Assembly: GCA_948474755.1 (NCBI GenBank)
Contig: CAOLHI010000647.1
Location: forward strand, 248,001 to 312,000
From: Ctenosaura bakeri
Lineage: Eukaryota; Chordata; Lepidosauria; Squamata; Iguanidae
DNA: 64,000 nucleotides
Direction: 5' to 3'
The notes below the pieces were generated by a model. That model did not search any database. It saw nothing but the letters and a program-made list of their open reading frames with translations, and was not told where the DNA came from. This document shows positions 57,413 to 64,000 of this stretch, piece after piece (positions within the stretch are counted from its first letter, which is position 1; every line of letters begins with the position of its first letter). A program made the position numbers and the translations under genes.

Positions 57413-58787
57413 GCGGTGTTCAGAGCTTGGAAATGTTATTCTTAAGCCACAACTCAAACAGACAGATGAGGCTCAGAGAAGAATATTGCTTTGCTTTAAG
57501 AAGATGTTCAAGAATCCATGTTCTAGAAGTTATCCTGTATTCTACACTTCCTTAGAAGAAGGCAGTGAAAAGATGCTGCCAAAATTGTAGTAGAAGTTCC
57601 AGGCAAGTTCTGAATTTCTGTAAAGGCCATATTTTAAATACAGGACAGCAAGCTGTGCATTAATGTTAACCCATAGTTCTAAATGCTAAGCATATTTTCC
57701 AGTGCTTATTTCTTTTAAGCAAAAAAGGAAGCACACAGGGTGTGCCAGAAAATGGAACAAAGAACAAAAAAACACATCTAGTGACTCATGCAAACACTGT
57801 TTCAGTTTTTTTCCTCAACACACAATTAGTTAATTACTCTTAGCCCAAATAATTTGCATGTGTCTTTTTTCATCCTTATCTTTGTCACAGCAACATTAAA
57901 CCGATCAAAGCTTTGATTTGTCTCTTTGCAGGCTAACATTTACCTCCTTGCTGCTAGTGGCTTTGCTGTGGACTGTTGTGATAGAGTAATCTGCTGAGGG
58001 GCGGGGGTGGGATTCTTTGCTCCCATACAACACAAGTTGATACCAGTAATGCAAACCTAATTTAAGACAGAGTGTGTTATGTGCACATTTCATGTATTAT
58101 TTAGATCAGATGCAACAAGGCAAATGTGATTATTATGGAACGTGCATAAATTTACATGGATCTTGTAGGATTTTTTAAAAGGAGACAGCACGCCTGACTG
58201 CCTTGGAAATGAGTCTGCAAACCAGATTTAAAATTCTTCCAGGTTTTTTAATTAAAGGCATTTCACAAGCCATTGCAAGTGAAAAGAGAACCCTCACATT
58301 ATAAAAATGTAGAGAAACTTTTTTTCCGGGTTAATGAGTGAATATTAGGTATTTATAAAGCAGATAAAAGAGGGAGGTGGAAGATGGAACTGAAATTTTA
58401 TGGAATGATTTTAATAAAGATTTTAGTTAGTTGTGAAAGGGGTCAAAGTACCATGTGCAGAAGTCCTCATTTTGACATGGTTTCATAGATTTCCATTTCT
58501 GTGCCTCTGTGACCAAACTGGGGGGCCAAACTAGGTGTAACACTGGAAATGCTGTTCATGTCTTCCCCTAGAAACATATAAACAGTCTTTCCCTTTGTGT
58601 GTGTGTGAGAAAAGGAGTTATGGGAGGACCACCTCAGGTGTTTTTCTTCCCCCATAGAGGAAAATATATCAAGGCACTATATCTCTCCCCAACCCCGCCT
58701 CACATAATCAGAGGAGCAACTGCAGAGGGGGCAATTTTGAATAGAACAACATCAAGAAGGGAAAGGATTATTCAACACATGCGCGTG

Positions 58788-58804
58788 CACACACACACAC
58801 ACAC
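58788..58804. repeat. (CA)n microsatellite
   Basis: Short CA run after a GCGCGTG-like start. Confidence 0.9.
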
Positions 58805-60329
58805 CATGCTCCCTAGTTCCTCCATTGCTGATTTAAAAGAAAATTAGACTACAAGAGCATTGTTTATGTTATCTCCATTGTCTGTAACATCCAGTTTGGT
58901 CCAGTAATGTGTGTTAATGGATGTTTGGGATGCTTAGCAAGGATCATGGATTTATCCAGAGAAAAACTGTGTATGTGATTGTGTCTATGTGAACACTCTC
59001 AGATGATAATATGAGCTTTTTAATTTAATGGTCTTGATTCCTTTTGCTGATGTCTTGCTGTTGGAGTACATGAACAAAAAGGTAGGGAGCTGAGTCACTG
59101 CTTCATTTGGCTGGAGAAGGAAAAGTGTTTTGTTTTGTTTGGAGAGTTGAAGGCAGTATGAAAAAGGATCACTGCTTTCTGCATTAGTTTTTATTCCAAC
59201 TTTTGACTCCAGTGATCAGGTTTGGCAACATTTGATATTGATTCAAAAACCTGAAAATCTGTTTGACCAGAGGCCACAAAGGAACAGAAGAGAGAGAGAG
59301 AGCAAGCAAAGACTCTATTAAAACACTTTCAACTTCCTTAAAAACATTTGTCTGCCTCTTGCCTTTTATGTCCTAAAGGTAGGTTGTAAAGCAAACTAGT
59401 TTTGAAGCTAATTGAACACTGTGGATAGTTAAATATAGTCATTCACAATAGTTTTTCACTACAGATGTTACGCCATTTTAGAACTTTAGACTAAATAATG
59501 TCAGCCCTTGTTTGCTTTCTTAGTATGTTATTCATTTATTGGGAAATTCAAAATGTAAAACATCTGGGAAAGGGCTTCATGCTCGCAAAGCAATCTTTGA
59601 AATGTGTACATTTCAGACTTTCTTTTTAATGGCTGTTTAGAAGGAGAGAACAGTCTTGTGTGTTGCAGTTTGTAATGCTCCACAAATGTGCTCAAGCAAG
59701 CCTAAGATTATGGAACATGAAATTGAAAAAGAATTTGAGAAATCATATGCAAATTTATCAAAATCTTTATCTGGCAATGCAAGTAGTCTCAAATATTTTT
59801 TAAAAAACTCTTTTGCTACTCTTAATTTTCCTTCTATGTAATTGTGTACACTGTTAAAAACTTTAAGGAACAGTATTTAATTCCTATTGCAGTTTCTGAG
59901 TAATATCTTGTGTCCAAACACAAGAGTTAATTTATATTAGACCTTGAGCACATGAGCTGGAACAGAGTGTACAAAACCAGTCATGTAGAAATGATGACTT
60001 CCATTGGATGTGCTGGAGAACCAATGCTTTAATAGCTCCTCAGTTCTGTTCAGTAATTAGTCCATACATTTTATGGCTGGGCCTTTAAGGAACTGGTACA
60101 CTCAGCAGAAATTGGGATAATTGGGAGATGCTGCAACTGAGTGACAAATGGGAGAAGAGGGGAGGGATTGATAACAAACAGTAGTTTTAATTTTCCTTTT
60201 TAATTTTATCATCATGTTTTCTCTTTTAAGCCAACAAATTTAAGATTATTTTTTATTTATGTAATAAAATATTTATATCCCACCCTGGGTCCATATACTA
60301 GAAAATGATATCCATCAAATTCACTTTCT

Positions 60330-60512
60330 GTGCCTTCAGGTCATTCTCAACTTATGGCAACCTTAAGGCGAACCTGTCAAGGGTTTTTCTGGAGGCTCAG
60401 CGTGTGTGATGTGTCCAGGGTTGCCCAGTGGGCTCCATTGCTAAGCAGGGAATTGAATCCTAGTTTCCAGGGTTGTAGTCCAGCACTCAAACCACTACAC
60501 GACACTCATTGT
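60330..60512 (-). mobile_element. tRNA-derived SINE (antisense)
   Basis: Tail GTGCCTTCAGGTCATTCTC at the left, AACTTATGGCAACCTTAAGG, and a head ending in CACTCAAACCACTACACGAC. The middle is shortened relative to the other copies. Confidence 0.85.
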
Positions 60513-60767
60513 TCATTTAGACTTACCTATGAGCAAATACATTTAGGAGCAATGCATATTTATTTGATAACTGCCTTTTTATCCTTCCTAAAACAAGTTC
60601 CTCTCTACTTGATTCATTTATATGACGCTACATACTTGCAGATGAGTAGACCATTTAGGACCTATAACATATGGGTGTGAGGTATTCAGTTTCAGAGTTT
60701 TTAGTGGACATGCTCTGAACACAGATAGTCTGAGGTTCCAGTTTCCAGTTCAAGTGTTGTTCTAGAC

Positions 60768-60903
60768 CAGGCGTTCTCAAGTTCTGGTCCTCTCAATGTT
60801 TTGAATTTGGTCTCCCAGAATGCTTTCCCATTAGCTGTATTGACTTGGGCTTCTGGGAGCTAAAACCCCAAACATCTAAAGGATCAAAAGCTGAGGTCCA
60901 CTG
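60768..60903. mobile_element. Small hAT-like MITE
   Basis: 136 bp starting CAGGCGTTCTCAAG and ending CTGAGGTCCACTG-type sequence (CAG...CTG ends). The flanks TTCTAGAC (60760-60767) and GTCTAGAC (60904-60911) match at 7 of 8 positions. The body carries inverted TCTCCCAGAATGC / GCTTCTGGGAGCT motifs. Confidence 0.7.
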
Positions 60904-60974
60904 GTCTAGACTCTGTGCCACTGTTACTTCAACAGTTTAATTTGAAAATACAACAGTTTATATGCACACAGCTG

Positions 60975-61490
60975 TCCATCATTTGGAATACTGTGTCCAG
61001 TTCTGCGCACCTCAATTTAAGAAGGATATTAACAAGCTGCAGCGTGTCCAGAGGAAAGCGACAAAAATGGTGAAGAGTCTGGAAGCCATGCCCTATGAGG
61101 AGTGGCTTAGGGAGCTGGGTATGTTTAGTCTGCAGAAGAGAAGGTTAAGAGGAAACATGATAGCCATGTTTAAATATTTGAAGGGATGTGATGTTGAGGA
61201 GGGAGCAAGCTTGCTTTCCACTGCTACAGAGACTAGGACAAGGAGCAATGGCTTCAAGCTGCAGGAAAGGAGATTCCACTTGAACCTCAGGAAGAACTTC
61301 CTGACAATGAGAGCTGTCTGGCAGTGGAATATGCTGCCTCGGAGTGTGGTGGAATCTCTTTGGAGGTTTTTAAGCAGAAGCTGGATGACCTTCTGTTGGG
61401 AGTGCTTTGATGTGTGTTCCTGCATAGCAGGGGGTTGGACTGGATGGCCCCTGTGGTCTCTTCCAACTCTATGACTCTATGATTCTGTGA
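60975..61490 (+). mobile_element. CR1 LINE 3' fragment, partly open
   Basis: A sense copy that still reads in one frame from 60962 for about 130 CR1-like codons: [34 protein letters not shown] and [15 protein letters not shown]. This is the C-terminus of the CR1 ORF2 protein, followed by the 3' tail ending in ATGACTCTATGATTCTGTGA at 61471-61490. Better preserved than the other copies, hence probably younger; 5'-truncated before the RT core. Confidence 0.94.
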
Positions 61491-62214
61491 TCACTGCACA
61501 TATCAGTATTTGGTGGATCAAATGGGGTGGGGGATTCCCATCAGTCTATGGGACTGCAGAGTAGCCATCACTGTCGGAAGAGTGAAACAGCTCTTCCTAT
61601 CTAGCTCCTCCAGAAGAAACAAACACATTGTCTTGGAACTGCTGAGTAGGTGGATCTGCACAATTTATTCTTTAAGAATGTGAAAATATGTTGGAATATG
61701 TTCTATTAAGAAAGGAAGAGAGCAGTACAGCTATTAAGACAAGGAATATTAGTAATAGATTTATCTCCCGATCAAAACAAAGGAATTCAAAATAATGTGA
61801 GTATTGACTTATGAACGACGGGGCACACAGTAAGATGTCAACACATCTGGCAGCATATTTCGGTGAGCTGCTTTCAAACCGATGAAAGCCATAATGAGAT
61901 AGATGGATTGTTGGGCTAATGAACCGCCTTTCCTTAATGCATGTAATTTAATTCGTGCAGACAACGCATTTGTAGCACAGTCCTATACATGTTTGCTCAG
62001 ACAAAAGTCCTACCATGTTCAGTGGGGCTTCTTCTCAGGTACATGCATACAGGATTGTAGACCTAGTAACATTTCAAAAATGGCCTCATTGGATAGACTG
62101 GATGTGTGCTGGGACACAAGAGTGAGGAAAAGAAGAAAATCTCTTTGAGCGCAAGTATATTTATTGAGCCCAACATGGGTCCAGCATAGATGGGTTTCCA
62201 CATGCTTTAAATAT

Positions 62215-62480
62215 TTATATATTTATACATTTATTTCCCATCTTTTCCCAGTACTGGGTTTCCGTGCTTACAGAAATTATTTTAAAAGCTCTTAAGCAAA
62301 CATAAGTAAAAACATATAGTATAAAATTTATTTTTAAAATGCAATTAAATTATCCATAGAATTAAAATCATTTAAAACTAATCCAAAAGACAGCAAAAGA
62401 GCATTTGATGAAAAGCTCTTGTATTGTGATAGAAAAACATGTTATAAACTGTTTTGATGGATAATGAAAATAAAATGATA
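62215..62480 (-). mobile_element. LINE tail fragment
   Basis: TTTATATATTTATACATTTATTTCCC, then GTGCTTACAGAAATTATTTT and long A/T-rich sequence with TTAAAA blocks, resembling the antisense 3' tails at 33311 and 53318. Strongly decayed. Confidence 0.4.
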
Positions 62481-62857
62481 ATAATAGCCCTCTTGTGTCC
62501 CAGTGCTGGGGAAAAGGCAGGATGAAAATCAATTGATCAACCGTTGAATCCTCAAGAATACTTCTTTCATTAAAGGCAGCATAATTAAACTATCAAATGC
62601 TAAATTTCACTCAGCATTTTGAGGATGATGATGATAACAGTGCTTTGTTAATAAGTGAACTGAACACCACCTACACAATTGATACAAATGGCATTAATAT
62701 AAATGTGTAAAGGAAGCAGCAAATCAAGCCAACCAAACAAAAATATGATCAATATGAAGTGGCATTCATATACAGGTGTAAAGGAAACAAGCCAGTCAGA
62801 AATAATCGCAGAATCCAACACAAATTCAGACATTAGCAGAGCTTGGAAATAATTTTT

Positions 62858-62915
62858 TTCTTTATTTTTACTTTATTTTCTTTACTTTATTTTCTTTTAT
62901 TTTTCTTTTACTAAA
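62858..62915. repeat. Degenerate TTTACTTTATTTTC minisatellite-like tract
   Basis: Four to five imperfect CTTTATTTTC/TTTATTTT units, pyrimidine-rich on the plus strand. Confidence 0.75.
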
Positions 62916-63775
62916 TAGTAACAATTGTAGTCATGATACATGTGGTGATTCCTTCTTCCTAATCAGATATTATGTTAAGATATATTTCTCCCTCTGTCTC
63001 TTCCTTCTACCCTCTCCTCCCCAAATGATGGAGTCATGAACCTTATCTCTGTCAGTCACCATGGATATAAATTATCTTCCAAATAATTACATGTTGTTTA
63101 TGTATTACTGACAACCTTCCATGATTATTATTCCAAAATCGCTCTTGTTCCAAAGGAGGTTTAAATCCAGTATTGACTTGAGTAATGCAATCAGTAAATA
63201 GCCCTCAAATAATCTCAAAAGTATCTTCTTTTATGTCTCTTCTTGCTAGTCTTATTTTGTATACTAATTTTTCTGAAAGTGCTGTGAGCCATATCCTATT
63301 TAATCACTTTTGCATTGAGAGATTTTCTAATAGCAGAGTTTAGAAATAATGAGACACTAAAAACAAGTTATCTGCAACAAATTGTTCTTTCTTTCTTTTG
63401 CAGGGGGCGGGGGCGGGGAAGAGGGCTAACAAGAGTATCATAGAATTACATATCAAAAGTAACATAACAATGGGGCAACAAGTAATATCTTCTAACTGAT
63501 TTTTAATCTCACTTCTAGAAGGCATTTAAGGGATTTTTATGGACATTTTCACAATAAAATTTCTGGCTTTATATTATTCTCGTATCAACTTGTTTTCTAA
63601 AGTAATGGAAAGTAATGAAAAAGAAACAAGAAACACAAAAAGGAACACAATGAGTTACCTCTCAACACAATTAACAAGTAACATAAAAACAATGAGCATA
63701 AAGTATGGGAAGTAATTACTTTTAAAAAGTAACTTTCTAATTCTGGACACAAGATCAGGAATGAGTCTGGGGTTT

Positions 63776-63800
63776 TTGTTTGTTTGTTTGTTTGCTTGCT
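63776..63800. repeat. (TTTG)n microsatellite
   Basis: Five TTTG units followed by CTTG. Confidence 0.9.
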
Positions 63801-64000
63801 TTTATTCACCTCATATACAACCTGTGGCTTTCACATGTAAATGTCTCAAGTAGGTCTCGTCAAAATGATCTCTCTGCTCTTTTTGTGTGTGTGAATCATT
63901 TGAGCAGGGCTCAATATAATTGCACGTCAGCCGAGACCTGTTGTGTGGCTGTACACAGTTAAAGCAGGAGTGTACAACTTTGGAAAGTCTAGGGACCAAT

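Larger units (their letters stand above)
53741..60329. other. Intronic sequence, mostly unique
   Basis: Small MITE fragments at 54728 and 57290, a GT run near 56040 and a CA run at 58788. The repeat-free stretch 56990-57130 looks like possible conserved noncoding DNA. No gene seen. Confidence 0.5.
41218..64000 (+). other. ARID5B: Intron downstream of the ARID5B exon (partial)
   Basis: Begins with the GTAAGT donor and runs to the window end without any recognisable next exon; the basic RPRKKK-type segment expected after CDEF was not found. Mammalian ARID5B has a shorter isoform starting downstream of this exon from an alternative first exon in the next intron (established knowledge). Such an exon could lie here, but I see no CpG-rich promoter-like block in this part. 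Contents are SINEs, CR1 3' ends, L2-like fragments, small MITEs, microsatellites and AT-rich unique sequence. Confidence 0.75.
61491..64000. other. Intronic sequence to the window end
   Basis: A repeat-free patch at 61795-61990 with CpGs (GAACGACGGGGC, CATATTTCGGTGAGC), then a LINE tail, a TTTATTTTC tract and a TTTG microsatellite. No exon recognised. Confidence 0.5.

Overview
This window looks like nuclear DNA of a vertebrate, most likely a squamate reptile (a lizard). The base composition is AT-rich. It is littered with CR1 LINE fragments, tRNA-derived and 5S rRNA-derived SINEs, palindromic MITEs, hAT-type non-autonomous elements and microsatellites. It also carries a large DIRS-type tyrosine-recombinase retrotransposon. 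There is no bacterial, plasmid or phage content.

The only host coding sequence I can support is one 231-bp internal exon at 40987-41217 (+). It has clean splice sites and a translation that I recognise as part of the N-terminal region of ARID5B. Everything left of it (1-40986) is therefore read as the upstream intron, and everything right of it (41218-64000) as the downstream intron. No other ARID5B exon was recognised, so both introns probably run past the window edges.

Layout. 0-3 kb: a 5S-type SINE split by a palindromic MITE, then a second MITE of the same kind inserted in a small duplicated sequence whose empty sister copy lies about 370 bp upstream. 8-12 kb: two more long-inverted-repeat MITEs and a CR1 3' end. 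16-20 kb: a 0.4-kb TIR element and a hAT-like element with an 8-bp target duplication. 21.2-24.1 kb: a long, decayed antisense CR1 spanning endonuclease to 3' tail. 27.0-33.1 kb: the DIRS element, GC- and CpG-rich and sharply different from its surroundings, with inverted terminal repeats identical over 131 bp, a broken gag, an intact RT/RNase H/methyltransferase-like frame, an intact tyrosine recombinase frame and an internal complementary region. 35-38 kb: a SINE, a probable antisense LTR fragment and a 51-bp inverted repeat. 41 kb: the ARID5B exon. 45-64 kb: intron with SINEs, L2-like fragments, CR1 3' ends and small hAT-like MITEs.

Within the DIRS element the parts form one replication system. 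Gag packages the RNA, RT/RNase H copies it, the internal complementary region allows the inverted ends to be completed into a circle, and the tyrosine recombinase integrates that circle without target duplication. The near-perfect ends, two long open enzyme frames and retained CpG richness suggest a recent insertion, although gag is frameshifted here. I found no previously undescribed gene system. The DIRS copy, its consensus splice donor facing the ARID5B exon, and the paired empty/filled MITE site are the most rewarding observations.
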